A stretch of DNA of 64,000 nt, from contig NZ_CYIG01000007.1 in assembly GCF_001298675.1 (NCBI RefSeq), forward strand, positions 186,001 through 250,000, read 5' to 3'. Numbering within the stretch: the first letter of the stretch is position 1; each line of letters starts with the position of its first letter. Both the position numbers and the translations under genes were made by a program. The notes beneath the pieces were generated by a model. The model saw only the letters and a list, made by a program, of their open reading frames with translations. It searched no databases and was not told the origin of the DNA. Positions 8,510 through 16,981 of the stretch are shown here, in pieces. The DNA comes from Paenacidovorax caeni. Its GTDB lineage: Bacteria > Pseudomonadota > Gammaproteobacteria > Burkholderiales > Burkholderiaceae_C.

Positions 8510-9325
8510 ATGGGCGACACCCTGCGCCTTGGCCCGCTGGCGCTGTCATGGGGCGTGCTGTTCCTGTTCGCCGGTTGGTGGCTGGGCACCTGGGTGCACG
8601 AGCGCTCGGCGCGCCGCCAGGGCTTGGTGCCCGGCCCGCACGCCTGGCGCCTCGGGCTGGTGGCGTTGCTCGTTGCGCGCCTGGGTTTCGTACTGCAATA
8701 CCCGGCTGAATACGCAGCGGCCCCTTGGTCCGTCATCGACATCCGCGACGGCGGCTGGGCGCCCTGGTGCGGCCTGGCCGCAGCGCTGGCCTATGTGGCC
8801 GTCCTGGCCTGGCGGCGCAGCCCGTGGCGCCGCACCGTTGCCACTGGACTGGCAGCGGGTGCGGGGCTGTGGCTTGTGGGGCTGGCCGCACAGCATTGGA
8901 GCGGCCCCGACCCCGCGCCACTACCGCACTGGCAGGGCGTCGCGCTGGACGCCTCCACCGTCGCGTTGCCCGAGCTGCGCGGCCAGCCCGTGGTGATCAA
9001 CCTGTGGGCCACCTGGTGCCCACCGTGCCGGCGCGAAATGCCGGTGCTGCGCCAGGCACGCGCGCAGCATCCGCAGGTGCGCTTTCTGTGGGTCGACCAG
9101 GGCGAAGCGCCCGACGTGGTGCAGCGCTTCGCCGCACAGCAGGGCCTGCCGCCCGCCGATGTGCTGCTCGACCCAAGCTCCCGCCTGGGCGCGTTGCTGG
9201 AGCGCCGTGCCCTGCCCACCACGCTCTTCTTTAACGCCGAGGGCGGGCTGGTAGCGGTGCGCACGGGTGAGTTGTCGTCGGCATCGCTGGCGCATCATTT
9301 GGCGCAGATACTGCAAAAACCATAG
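8510..9325 (+). CDS. Membrane-anchored TlpA-family thiol:disulfide oxidoreductase with Lgt-like N-terminus
   Basis: This protein has 271 residues. Residues 1-130 contain about four hydrophobic segments whose start (LRLGPLALSWGVLFLFAGWWLGTW) resembles the first part of prolipoprotein diacylglyceryl transferase, but the rest of that enzyme is missing. Residues about 140-271 are a thioredoxin-fold domain of the TlpA/ResA type, with the active site WCPPC (Cys170 and Cys173) and the cis-proline in RALPTTLFF. It probably reduces or isomerises disulfides on the periplasmic side, for example in cytochrome c maturation, though the partner is not visible. The last codons and the TAG stop lie in a dispersed repeat, giving a C-terminus ending LQKP. 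It follows ffh by 18 bp. Confidence 0.85.
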   Translation: MGDTLRLGPLALSWGVLFLFAGWWLGTWVHERSARRQGLVPGPHAWRLGLVALLVARLGFVLQYPAEYAAAPWSVIDIRDGGWAPWCGLAAALAYVAVLAWRRSPWRRTVATGLAAGAGLWLVGLAAQHWSGPDPAPLPHWQGVALDASTVALPELRGQPVVINLWATWCPPCRREMPVLRQARAQHPQVRFLWVDQGEAPDVVQRFAAQQGLPPADVLLDPSSRLGALLERRALPTTLFFNAEGGLVAVRTGELSSASLAHHLAQILQKP

Positions 9326-9352
9326 CTGCCAGCGCTTGCTGCATAAGGGTAA
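9314..9352. repeat. Dispersed palindromic repeat, copy 2 (degenerate right arm)
   Basis: CAAAAACCATAGCTGCCAGC followed by GCTTGCTGCATAAGGGT. The left arm matches the family well and the right arm is eroded. It carries the TAG stop of the thioredoxin gene (9323-9325) and ends 4 bp before the ATG of the deaminase gene. Confidence 0.6.
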
Positions 9353-9356
9353 GACC

Positions 9357-10661
9357 ATGAAAAACCTTAAAATACTCGCCGCAGAGCCGCTGCTTGACGC
9401 CTCGTACAAGGGCTACCCGCTGACCGCGCCGCCGTGCCGCCCCGGCGCGCTCGCGCAGCAGGGCTGGAATGTGCTTGCGGGCGACCTGCCGCTGCCGCTG
9501 GCTGTGCTCGACCGCGAGGCGCTGGCGCACAACCTGGCGTGGATGCAGGACTACGCCCGGCAGCGTGGCGTGCTGCTGGCACCGCATGGCAAGACCACCA
9601 TGTCGCCTGAACTGTTCGCGCAGCAGCTCGCCGCCGGGGCTTGGGGGCTGACGTTCGCCAGCGTCTGGCAGGCGCGCGTGGGCGTGGCGGCGGGGGCGCG
9701 GCGCATCATCATCGCCAACCAGGTGCTGCAGGACGCCGACCTTGACGGGCTCGACGCCCTGCTGGCCGCAGTGGACGGGCTGCGCGTGTGGTTCCTGGTC
9801 GATTCAGCGGCGCAACTGGCACTCATCGAGGACTGGGCCGCGCGGCGTGGCAGCGCGCGCGTATTCGACGTGTTGCTGGAGATGGGCATGCCCGGCCAGC
9901 GCACCGGCTGCCGCAGCACTGAGGAGGCGCTGGCGCTGGCGCGGCGCCTGGCGGCCAGCCACGTGGTGCGCCTGGGCGGTATCGAGTGCTATGAGGGGCT
10001 GGCCGCACGTTGTGACGACGCGCACGACGTGCCTGCCGTCACGGCCCTGGTGCGCAGCGTGGGCGCGGTGGCGCGCGGCTGCGACGCCGAGGGCCTGTGG
10101 GCGCCGGGCGAGGCTGAGATCCTGCTGTCGGCCGGCGGCTCCGCCGTGTTCGACCTGGTGGTGCCGCTGCTGCGTCTGCAGGGCCTGTCGCGCCCGGTGG
10201 CCGGCGTGCTGCGCTCGGGTTGCTACGTGACACACGACCACGGCAACTACCAGCGCTTCGTGCGCCTGCTGGCGCGGCGCGAGGGGCTGGACGAAACCTT
10301 GCGCCCGGCGCTTACTGTGTGGGCCCAGGTGCAGTCGGTGCCTGAGCCAGGGCTGGCGCTGCTGGGCTGCGGGCGGCGCGACGTGTCGTTTGACATCGAC
10401 ATGCCGCTGCCGCTGCGCCGCGCCGCCTGGGGTGCGCGTGTGGCACAAGCGGCGCCGCAGGACTGGCGCATTACAGCGCTCAATGACCAGCATGCTTACC
10501 TGCGCTTCGACCCCGAGGCACCCGAGGGTGCCGCGCCACAAGTGGGCGAGCGTGTGGAGCTGGGCATCTCGCATCCCTGTACCACCTTCGACAAGTGGCG
10601 CTGGATGCCGGTGGTGGATGGCGACGGTACCGTTACCGGGGCCATCCATACCTGCTTTTAG
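9357..10661 (+). CDS. PLP-dependent amino-acid deaminase (D-serine dehydratase-like, alanine racemase fold)
   Basis: This 434-residue protein belongs to the fold-type III PLP family that includes eukaryotic D-serine dehydratase and D-threonine aldolase. The PLP lysine is visible in LLAPHGKTTMSP (Lys79), and the C-terminal domain ends with LGISHPCTTFDKW. Its His406 and Cys408 match the zinc ligands of D-serine dehydratase. It should therefore deaminate a small hydroxy amino acid such as D-serine or D-threonine; the exact substrate cannot be read from the sequence. Related genomes label it simply amino acid deaminase. The ATG at 9357 follows AAGGGTAAG, which overlaps the end of a dispersed repeat. 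No dedicated regulator is adjacent. Confidence 0.8.
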   Translation: MKNLKILAAEPLLDASYKGYPLTAPPCRPGALAQQGWNVLAGDLPLPLAVLDREALAHNLAWMQDYARQRGVLLAPHGKTTMSPELFAQQLAAGAWGLTFASVWQARVGVAAGARRIIIANQVLQDADLDGLDALLAAVDGLRVWFLVDSAAQLALIEDWAARRGSARVFDVLLEMGMPGQRTGCRSTEEALALARRLAASHVVRLGGIECYEGLAARCDDAHDVPAVTALVRSVGAVARGCDAEGLWAPGEAEILLSAGGSAVFDLVVPLLRLQGLSRPVAGVLRSGCYVTHDHGNYQRFVRLLARREGLDETLRPALTVWAQVQSVPEPGLALLGCGRRDVSFDIDMPLPLRRAAWGARVAQAAPQDWRITALNDQHAYLRFDPEAPEGAAPQVGERVELGISHPCTTFDKWRWMPVVDGDGTVTGAIHTCF

Positions 10662-10708
10662 AACGGCGTTGAGACATCTCTCGGATTCGTTGCCTTGTCG
10701 AGAGAATC

Positions 10709-10758
10709 CGGCTGTAAGGCGCTTTCAGCAAGCGCTGGATGCTATGGTTTTTGATTCT
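10709..10758. repeat. Dispersed palindromic repeat, copy 3
   Basis: GGCTGTAAGGCGCTTTCAGC then AAGCGCTGGATGCTATGG and a TTTTTGATTC flank. It lies between the converging deaminase and miaB genes and includes the miaB stop codon (TAG, 10744-10742) and the codons for its KNQKP tail. Confidence 0.75.
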
Positions 10759-12079
10759 TCATGACCACTTCGCCACGCAAGGTATAGGTCATGGCCTCGG
10801 TGATCTGCACGTCGATCATCTGCCCGACCAGACGCTCCTGGCCAGGGAAGTTGACTACGCGGTTGCACTCGGTGCGGCCCATCAGCTCGCCGTTGCCACG
10901 CTTGCTGAAGCCTTCCACCAGCAGGCGCTGCACCGTGCCCACGCGCTCCAGGCTGATGTCCTTGATGTTCTGGTTGATCACTGCCTGCAGTTCCTGCAGG
11001 CGGCGCAGCTTCACCTCGTGCGGCGTGTCGTCGGGCAGATTGGCCGCAGGCGTGCCGGGGCGCGGGCTGAAGATGAAGCTGAAGGAGTTGTCAAAGCGCA
11101 CGTCGTGGATGAGCTTCATCATCTTCTGGAAGTCTTCCTCGGTCTCGCCGGGAAAGCCGACGATGAAGTCGCTGCTCATCGCCATGTCGGGGCGGATGGC
11201 ACGCAGCTTGCGGATCGTGCTCTTGTATTCCATGGCGGTGTAGCCGCGCTTCATGGCCATGAGAATGCGGTCGCTGCCGTGCTGCACCGGCAGATGCAGG
11301 TGGCTCACCAGCTTCGGGATCTTGGCGTAGGCCTCGATCAGGCGGGGGGTGAACTCGTTCGGGTGGCTCGTGGTGTAGCGAATGCGCTCGATGCCGGGAA
11401 TTTCGGCCACGTATTCGAGCAGCAGCGCAAAGTCGGCCTTCTCTGCGGTGTCGCCCATGGCGCCCAGGTAGGCGTTCACGTTCTGGCCCAGCAGCGTGAC
11501 CTCCTTCACGCCCTGGTCGGCCAGGCCGGCGACTTCCACCAGCACGTCTTCGAACGGGCGGCTCACCTCTTCGCCGCGCGTGTAAGGCACCACGCAGTAG
11601 CTGCAGTACTTGGAGCAGCCTTCCATGATGGAGACGAAGGCGCTGGCACCTTCCACGCGCGCGGGCGGCAGGTGGTCGAACTTCTCGATCTCGGGGAAGG
11701 AGATGTCCACCTGCGGCTTGGCCTTGGCGGCGCGGGCGTTGAGCAGTTCGGGCAGGCGGTGCAGGGTTTGCGGGCCGAAGACCACGTCCACGAACGGTGC
11801 GCGCTTGATGATCTCTTCGCCCTCTTGGCTGGCCACGCAGCCGCCCACGCCAATCAGCACGCCTTTTTCTTTGAGGTGCTTGACGCGGCCCAGGTCGCTG
11901 AACACTTTTTCTTGCGCTTTTTCGCGCACCGAGCAGGTGTTGAACAGGATCAGATCGGCGGCTTCAGGGTCGTCCGTGGGCTCGTAGCCTTGTGCGGCAC
12001 CGAGCACGTCGGCCATCTTGTCCGAGTCGTACTCGTTCATCTGGCAGCCAAAGGTTTTGATGAAGACTTTCTTGGTCAT
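10742..12079 (-). CDS. miaB: tRNA-2-methylthio-N6-dimethylallyladenosine synthase MiaB
   Basis: This 445-residue radical-SAM methylthiotransferase adds the 2-methylthio group to i6A37 of tRNAs that read UNN codons. The N-terminal UPF0004 domain carries three cluster cysteines in [25 protein letters not shown] and GVGGCVAS. The radical-SAM cluster motif is CSKYCSYC at about residue 150, followed by [13 protein letters not shown] domain closes the protein ([21 protein letters not shown]). The ATG at 12079 starts [15 protein letters not shown], the family's normal start; further upstream codons run toward the tRNA terminator. The final residues KNQKP and the stop come from a dispersed repeat. 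Confidence 0.96.
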   Translation of the reverse strand: MTKKVFIKTFGCQMNEYDSDKMADVLGAAQGYEPTDDPEAADLILFNTCSVREKAQEKVFSDLGRVKHLKEKGVLIGVGGCVASQEGEEIIKRAPFVDVVFGPQTLHRLPELLNARAAKAKPQVDISFPEIEKFDHLPPARVEGASAFVSIMEGCSKYCSYCVVPYTRGEEVSRPFEDVLVEVAGLADQGVKEVTLLGQNVNAYLGAMGDTAEKADFALLLEYVAEIPGIERIRYTTSHPNEFTPRLIEAYAKIPKLVSHLHLPVQHGSDRILMAMKRGYTAMEYKSTIRKLRAIRPDMAMSSDFIVGFPGETEEDFQKMMKLIHDVRFDNSFSFIFSPRPGTPAANLPDDTPHEVKLRRLQELQAVINQNIKDISLERVGTVQRLLVEGFSKRGNGELMGRTECNRVVNFPGQERLVGQMIDVQITEAMTYTLRGEVVMKNQKP

Positions 12080-12126
12080 GGCGTGGGGCGAGGCAGACGA
12101 GCCCGGGCGCACGCGCGCCCATGTGA

Positions 12127-12160
12127 AAAACCCGCAGCATGTTGCCACGCTGCGGGTTTT
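12127..12160 (-). terminator. Rho-independent terminator after tRNA-Met
   Basis: CCCGCAGC (12131-12138) pairs with GCTGCGGG (12149-12156) around a 10-base loop. On the minus strand it is followed by a run of T. It ends the tRNA transcript just before the miaB start. The A/T flanks on both sides would let it work in either direction. Confidence 0.85.
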
Positions 12161-12165
12161 GATTT

Positions 12166-12242
12166 TGGTGGTCGTAGGTGGACTTGAACCACCGACATCA
12201 GCATTATGAATGCTGCGCTCTAACCAACTGAGCTATACGACC
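12166..12242 (-). tRNA. tRNA-Met (CAT), elongator type
   Basis: This 77-nt cloverleaf includes an encoded CCA. The acceptor stem is GGTCGTA/TACGACC, the D-arm has AGCTCAGTTGGTTAGAGC, the anticodon stem-loop is CAGCA-TTCATAA-TGCTG with anticodon CAT, and the T-arm contains GGTTCAAGTCC. The first base pair is G-C rather than the C/A mismatch of initiator tRNA. The sequence resembles elongator tRNA-Met more than the CAT-anticodon tRNA-Ile, though the latter cannot be excluded without comparison. Confidence 0.93.
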
Positions 12243-12253
12243 GACAGAACAAA

Positions 12254-12283
12254 ATTATATGCCAAAAATTATTGGTGTGTAAA
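12254..12283 (-). promoter_or_regulatory. Sigma-70 promoter of tRNA-Met
   Basis: Minus-strand -10 TATAAT (12259-12254) and -35 TTTACA (12283-12278) are separated by 18 bp, placing the start about 5 bp before the tRNA. The -35 box overlaps the last codons of the enoyl-CoA hydratase gene. Confidence 0.75.
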
Positions 12284-13048
12284 GTTCGCCGGGCGCTTGT
12301 TGACGAAGGCGTCCATGCCTTCCTTCTGGTCGGCCGTGGCGAACAGGCCGTGGAACAGGCGGCGCTCGAACATCAGGCCATCGCTCAAGGTGCCTTCGAA
12401 GGCGCGGTTCACGGTTTCCTTGGCGGCCATCACGGCGATCTGCGAGAAGCCGCTGATGGTCAGCGCTGCGCCCAGGGCTTCTTCCATCAGCTTGTCCAGC
12501 GGCACCACGCGGCTGACGAGGCCGGCGCGTTCGGCTTCGGTGGCGTCCATCATGCGGGCGGTCAGGCACATGTCCATGGCCTTGGATTTGCCCACGGCGC
12601 GTGGCAGGCGCTGCGTGCCGCCGGCGCCAGGGATCACGCCGAGCTTGATCTCGGGCTGGCCGAACTTGGCGTTGTCGGCAGCGATGATGAAGTCGCACAT
12701 CATCGCCAGCTCGCAGCCACCGCCCAGGGCGAAACCGCTCACGGCGGCGATGACGGGCTTGCGGATGGTGCGCAGGGTTTCCCAGTTGCGCGTAATGAAG
12801 TCACCCTTGTACGCATCGGCGAAGCTGTACTTGGCCATGGCCGTGATGTCGGCGCCAGCGGCGAAGGCTTTCTCGCTGCCGGTGACGATGATGCAGCCGA
12901 TCTTCTCGTCGGCGTCGAACGCCTTGAGCGCCTCGCCCAGCTCGTTCATGAGCTGGTCGTTGAGCGCGTTGAGCTGCTTGGGGCGGTTGAGCGTGATGAC
13001 GCCGACTTTGTCGGCTTCAGTGCGCACGGCGATGCATTCGTAGGCCAA
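12269..13048 (-). CDS. Enoyl-CoA hydratase (crotonase family)
   Basis: This 259-residue protein adds water to trans-2-enoyl-CoA in beta-oxidation or a related CoA pathway. The oxyanion-hole motif [11 protein letters not shown] is at about residue 61. The two catalytic glutamates fall at the expected places, Glu113 in [14 protein letters not shown] and Glu133 in [19 protein letters not shown]. Both glutamates are present, so this is a true hydratase rather than an isomerase relative. Length and sequence fit the short-chain EchA/PaaF type. It stands alone between the M61 peptidase gene and tRNA-Met, so the context does not name a pathway. The start [21 protein letters not shown] is the usual family start. 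Confidence 0.92.
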   Translation of the reverse strand: MAYECIAVRTEADKVGVITLNRPKQLNALNDQLMNELGEALKAFDADEKIGCIIVTGSEKAFAAGADITAMAKYSFADAYKGDFITRNWETLRTIRKPVIAAVSGFALGGGCELAMMCDFIIAADNAKFGQPEIKLGVIPGAGGTQRLPRAVGKSKAMDMCLTARMMDATEAERAGLVSRVVPLDKLMEEALGAALTISGFSQIAVMAAKETVNRAFEGTLSDGLMFERRLFHGLFATADQKEGMDAFVNKRPANFTHQ

Positions 13049-13102
13049 GGGAATCTCCAGAATGGTTGTGGTTGAACCAAGGAACTATACCCAACGGCGC
13101 TG

Positions 13103-14875
13103 TCAGCCTGCGGACAGCCACGCCTGGGCGCGTGCGGCGTCGGCCAGCTCCAGGCGCACGGTGTCGCCGCTGGCATCGGGCGCGGGCAGGTCCAGCGGCA
13201 GGCGCAGCAGCCGCCCGTCGCGCGCCACCAGGGCCGTGGCCTGGCGCGCGGTGCCGGCGTACAGCGCCAGGTCGTCCAGGCGCTGTAGGCGCCAGGCCTG
13301 GCCTGCGGCTTCTAGCCCGAGCCATTCGTCACCCGCCATGAAGCCGGCACGCTCGGCGGCGCTGCCACGCAGCACGGTCTTGATCTGCACGCTATGGTTT
13401 TCCTGCACGCGCAGGCCCAGGCGCTGGGCGGGTTGGGGCGGCTCGGCCTTCAGCGCCACGCCCTGGGCGGCGAGCAACTCGGCCAGGGGCAGCTCGGCGG
13501 TGCCGTGTACCCATTGGGCGATTTCGCCCTGCCAGTCGCGGCCGGTGAGGGTTTGCAGCACGGCCAGCAGGTCGGCCTCGGCCATGGGGCCCCCGGCGCA
13601 GCGCTGCCACAGGGCGCGCATCACGGCGTCGAGCGTGGCGCCGCCTTCGCGGCGCAGCGCCAGATCCAGGCACAGCGCTACCAGCGCGCCCTTGGTGTAG
13701 TAGCTCACGGTGGCGTTGGGCGTGTTTTCGTCCTGGCGGTAGTACTTGATCCAGGCGTCGAAGCTGGCCTGGGCCACGCTCTGCACCTGGCGGCCCGGGG
13801 TTTGCAGCACCTGGGTGCAGGTCTTGGCGAGTAGCTTGAGGTAGGTCGCGTCGTCGATCAGGCCGGCGCGGCGCAGCAGCAGGTCGTCGTAGTAGCTGGT
13901 GAAGCCCTCGAAGAACCACAGCAGTTCGGTGTAGTTCTCACGCGTGTAGTCGTACTGCGCAAACTCGCGTGGGCGCAGGCGCTTGACATTCCAGGTGTGG
14001 AAGTACTCGTGGCTGATGAGACCGAGCAGCTGTGTGTAGCCGTCGCTGGCCTTGGCATCACCCAGCCGTGGCAGGTCGCGGCGGCCGCAGATCAGCGCGG
14101 TGGAGTTGCGGTGCTCCAGGCCGCCGTAGCCGTCGTGCACGGTATTGAGCAGGAACAGGTAGTTCTGGAACGGCGGCTTGCCGCGGGGGTGCCAGAAGCG
14201 GATGGCGGCTTCGCAAATCTTGCGCGTGTCGGCCAGCAGGCGCGCTCCGTCGAACGAGGGCGCAGCGCCCGCGACGACGAAGCGGTGCGGTACGCCGCAG
14301 GCGTTGAAGCTGGCGCTCCAGAAGGCGCCCATTTCCACCGGGCAGTCGGCCAACTCGTCGTAGTTGGCGGCGCGGTAGCGGCCAAAGCCGCGCATGTCCA
14401 CTTTCAAGGGAAAAAGGCCTGTAGCGCAATGCCAGAGAGCGCTACCAGCTCTCTTTTTGGGAGCAACGATGTCGATCTCGCACGGCAGCGCGGTCTGGCC
14501 TGCCACCTGCAGGCACAGGCTGGTGGCGTTGAAGAAGCCGCGCGCGGCGTCGAGCCAGGCGGTGCGCACCGAGGCGTCGTAGGCGCACACCTCGTAGGTC
14601 AGCACCAGCGGCTGGCCCGCCTGGCAGTCGGCGCGCCAGCGGTCTTTGGCCAGTTGCACCAGCGCCACGGGCTGGCGGCCTTGGCGCGCGGCCAGGCGCT
14701 GCAGGTTCTTGGCGAACTCGCGCACCAGGTAGCTGCCAGGAATCCAGGCGGGCAGGGCCAGCTCCTGCGCGGCGGCGGGCCGCGCGATGGTGAGCGTGAC
14801 GTGGTACAGGTGGGCGTGGAGGTCGGCCGCTTCCACGCGGTAGTGGACGGCGGCGCGGGTCTGGGCAGAGGGCAT
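13103..14875 (-). CDS. M61 family glycyl aminopeptidase with PDZ domain
   Basis: This 590-residue metallopeptidase has an N-terminal beta domain, a catalytic domain with the zinc motif HEYFHTWNVKRLRP (His289, Glu290, His293) and a C-terminal PDZ domain (VQIKTVLRGSAAERAGFMAGDEWLGL). M61 enzymes remove N-terminal glycine or small residues; the physiological substrate here is unknown. No clear signal peptide is present. Residues about 139-156 (around PKKRAGSALWHCATGLFPLK) are encoded by a complete copy of the dispersed palindromic repeat found between genes elsewhere in the window. The frame stays open through it and flanking family motifs are intact. Another repeat copy lies just upstream of the start. 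Confidence 0.9.
   Translation of the reverse strand: MPSAQTRAAVHYRVEAADLHAHLYHVTLTIARPAAAQELALPAWIPGSYLVREFAKNLQRLAARQGRQPVALVQLAKDRWRADCQAGQPLVLTYEVCAYDASVRTAWLDAARGFFNATSLCLQVAGQTALPCEIDIVAPKKRAGSALWHCATGLFPLKVDMRGFGRYRAANYDELADCPVEMGAFWSASFNACGVPHRFVVAGAAPSFDGARLLADTRKICEAAIRFWHPRGKPPFQNYLFLLNTVHDGYGGLEHRNSTALICGRRDLPRLGDAKASDGYTQLLGLISHEYFHTWNVKRLRPREFAQYDYTRENYTELLWFFEGFTSYYDDLLLRRAGLIDDATYLKLLAKTCTQVLQTPGRQVQSVAQASFDAWIKYYRQDENTPNATVSYYTKGALVALCLDLALRREGGATLDAVMRALWQRCAGGPMAEADLLAVLQTLTGRDWQGEIAQWVHGTAELPLAELLAAQGVALKAEPPQPAQRLGLRVQENHSVQIKTVLRGSAAERAGFMAGDEWLGLEAAGQAWRLQRLDDLALYAGTARQATALVARDGRLLRLPLDLPAPDASGDTVRLELADAARAQAWLSAG
14410..14459. repeat. Dispersed palindromic repeat, copy 4, inside the M61 peptidase CDS
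   Basis: AAAAAGGCCTGTAGCGCA on the left and GAGCGCTACCAGCTCTCTTT on the right match copy 5, read on the opposite strand, over nearly the whole 48 bp. It is in frame within the coding sequence. Confidence 0.8.
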
Positions 14876-14887
14876 GGCGGATGCTTC

Positions 14888-14937
14888 GAAAAAGAGAGCT
14901 TCCAGCGCAGGCTGGATAAGCGCTGGGGCCTAAAAAG
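14888..14937. repeat. Dispersed palindromic repeat, copy 5
   Basis: AAAAAGAGAGCTTCCAGCGC, a short loop GGCTGGATA, then AGCGCTGGGGCCTAAAAA. It lies between the M61 gene and dsbC and is one of the best-preserved full copies. Confidence 0.8.
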
Positions 14938-14968
14938 GCCCCATTTTTTCAGTGCGGTGTGCGCGAAA

Positions 14969-15727
14969 TCAGTTTGCGGTGGTGGCGCTGGCCGCTTCGG
15001 CCAGGCGCTTTTCCACGTCTTGCGCACCGATGGCGCCGGGCACACGCGTGCCGTTGGCAAAGATCAGCGTGGGCGTGCCGGTGATCTTGTGCTTTTTGCC
15101 CAGCGCCAGGTTGCGTTGCAGCGCGGCGGTGTCGCAGCTCGCGCTGTCTGGGGCTTTGTCGCGCAGCATGTAGTCGTTCCATGCGGCGGCGCGGTCCTTG
15201 GCGCACCAGATGTTGCGCGATTTCTCGGCCGAGTCGGGGCTCAGGATGGGGTAAAGGAACAGGTAGACCGTGACGTTGTTGACGTTGCGCATCTCGCGCT
15301 CGAAGCGCTTGCAGTAGCCACAGTTCGGATCCTCGAACACGGCAATCTTGCGCGAACCGTCACCGCGCACCAGCGTGAAGGCATCCTTGAAAGGCAAATC
15401 CTCGAACTTGACGGCCGTGAGCTGGTTGATGCGGTCCTCGGTCAGGTTGCGCCGTGCCTTGGTGTCGATCAGCTCGCCCTGGATGACGTAGTTGCCCTTG
15501 GCATCGGTGTAGAACAGGTCGGTGCCCACGCGCACCTCGAACAGGCCGGGCATGGAGGTGGTGCGCACCTCGTCGATCTTGGCCAACTGCGGAATGCGCT
15601 CACCCAGGGTCTTGCGGATGACGGACTCATCGGCATGGGCGCCCAGACCCAGCAGGGCCAGGGTTGCGCCTGCGCACAGCGAGGACAACGCGCGGAAGGG
15701 GGATGGTTTCAGTTTCTTGGCAGTCAT
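14969..15727 (-). CDS. dsbC: Periplasmic disulfide isomerase DsbC
   Basis: This 252-residue protein shuffles wrong disulfide bonds in periplasmic proteins and is kept reduced by DsbD. A signal peptide (basic start MTAKKLKPSPFR, then a hydrophobic core ending GLGAHA) is followed by the N-terminal dimerisation domain (about residues 33-95). The thioredoxin-fold domain has the active site CGYC at residues 136-139 and the cis-proline in ITGTPTLIFANG. A second cysteine pair typical of DsbC is visible at IWCAKD and SASCDT. It lies 9 bp after the UbiH-like hydroxylase gene, so the two are probably cotranscribed. Confidence 0.94.
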   Translation of the reverse strand: MTAKKLKPSPFRALSSLCAGATLALLGLGAHADESVIRKTLGERIPQLAKIDEVRTTSMPGLFEVRVGTDLFYTDAKGNYVIQGELIDTKARRNLTEDRINQLTAVKFEDLPFKDAFTLVRGDGSRKIAVFEDPNCGYCKRFEREMRNVNNVTVYLFLYPILSPDSAEKSRNIWCAKDRAAAWNDYMLRDKAPDSASCDTAALQRNLALGKKHKITGTPTLIFANGTRVPGAIGAQDVEKRLAEAASATTAN

Positions 15728-15736
15728 GTTCGTTCT

Positions 15737-16885
15737 TCAGTGCGTTGTTCCCATGGCCTGGCGGGCCGTCCATTCCTTGAGCAACCCGCTGCGCTCGAAG
15801 CCCTTGAGGCCCCAGTTACGCAGCGCCTGCAGCGGTGCCTCGCGGCGCGCGAACAGCTGCTGCAGCCCGTCCATGGCCAGGCCCATGGGCAGTAGCGCCG
15901 CTTTGCGTTCGCGCTCGTAGCGGCGCAGCAGCCGCAGATCGGCAATGCTGCGCCAGTCGCGCTCCATCAGGGTGCGTGCCAGCGCCTGAACGTCGGCCAG
16001 CCCCAGGTTCAAGCCTTGGCCCGCCAGCGGGTGCACGTTGTGCGCCGCATCGCCGGCCAGCACCCAACTGTGCGTGCTTGGTGTCGTGCTGCCTGCGTGC
16101 AGGCTGCCGCACCAGTGGTTGGCCCAGGCTTGCTGCAGCGGCCAAGCCGCGCGGCTGCTGGCCAGCTCGAGTGCGCCCAGCGCACCGTGACTGGCTTCTT
16201 GCACACGCTGGGCAAAAGCCTCGGGTTCCAGCGCCAGCAGCTGCGGTGCCTGTTCCTGGGGGACAGACCAGACGATGGCGACAGAGTTCCCCTGCTCGCC
16301 ACCCAGCGGCAGAAAAGCCAGGATGCTGCCATCTGCCTGGAACCACTGGCGTGCTATCTGGCCATGCGGCAGGGTGCAGTGCAACCGCGCTGCAATGGCT
16401 TGCTGGGCGTAGGGGGTGGTGGCGAATTCCACGCCGAATTCATCGCGTGTGCGGCTGGCGCGGCCCTCGCACACCGCCGTGAGCGTGGCTGGGACGGGGC
16501 TGGAAACAAGCTCCACCTGCGGCTGGTAGCGCACGGCTTCGGCCAGACGGGCCTCCAGCGCGGGCACATCGACGATCCAGGCCAGCGCGTCCACGCCTTG
16601 CGCTGCCGCGTCGAAGTGCACGCTGCCATCCTGGTCGCCCTGAATCTCCATGCGCGCCACGGGAGTGGCGTGGCGGGCGTCGGGCCAGGCGCGCAACGAC
16701 TGCAGCAGCCCGCGCGAGGTGGCGTTGAGGGCGTAGGCGCGCACGTCTTCGTGCGGCTCGGCCGATGAGGGGGTGTCGCTGGGCCCGACCAGCGCTACGC
16801 GCAGGCGGTCGCGGGCCAGGAGCAGAGCGAGCGTGCGGCCCACGATGCCACTGCCGCGGATACATACATCAAAGGTTTGCGCCAT
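15737..16885 (-). CDS. UbiH/UbiF/Coq6-family FAD-dependent hydroxylase
   Basis: This protein of about 382 residues belongs to the flavin monooxygenases that hydroxylate the ubiquinone ring. The FAD-binding motif RGSGIVGRTLALLLARD is at the N-terminus, and the second flavin motif VLAGDAAHNVHPLAGQGLNLGLADV is near residue 290. Both are hallmarks of the UbiH/UbiF/UbiI/Coq6 group. Which ring position it attacks cannot be told from sequence alone. The ATG at 16885 starts MAQTFDVCIRGSG; an in-frame ATG at 16894 would add three residues. It is divergent from ychF across about 95 bp and is followed closely by dsbC. Confidence 0.87.
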   Translation of the reverse strand: MAQTFDVCIRGSGIVGRTLALLLARDRLRVALVGPSDTPSSAEPHEDVRAYALNATSRGLLQSLRAWPDARHATPVARMEIQGDQDGSVHFDAAAQGVDALAWIVDVPALEARLAEAVRYQPQVELVSSPVPATLTAVCEGRASRTRDEFGVEFATTPYAQQAIAARLHCTLPHGQIARQWFQADGSILAFLPLGGEQGNSVAIVWSVPQEQAPQLLALEPEAFAQRVQEASHGALGALELASSRAAWPLQQAWANHWCGSLHAGSTTPSTHSWVLAGDAAHNVHPLAGQGLNLGLADVQALARTLMERDWRSIADLRLLRRYERERKAALLPMGLAMDGLQQLFARREAPLQALRNWGLKGFERSGLLKEWTARQAMGTTH

Positions 16886-16981
16886 GGCGGGCATTGTAGG
16901 AGGCGCCAAGCCTGACGGATGTGCTGGAGACGGGGCACGTAAAATGGTTGGTTTGTCTCCTCCCTACCAGAAAGCCACGCC

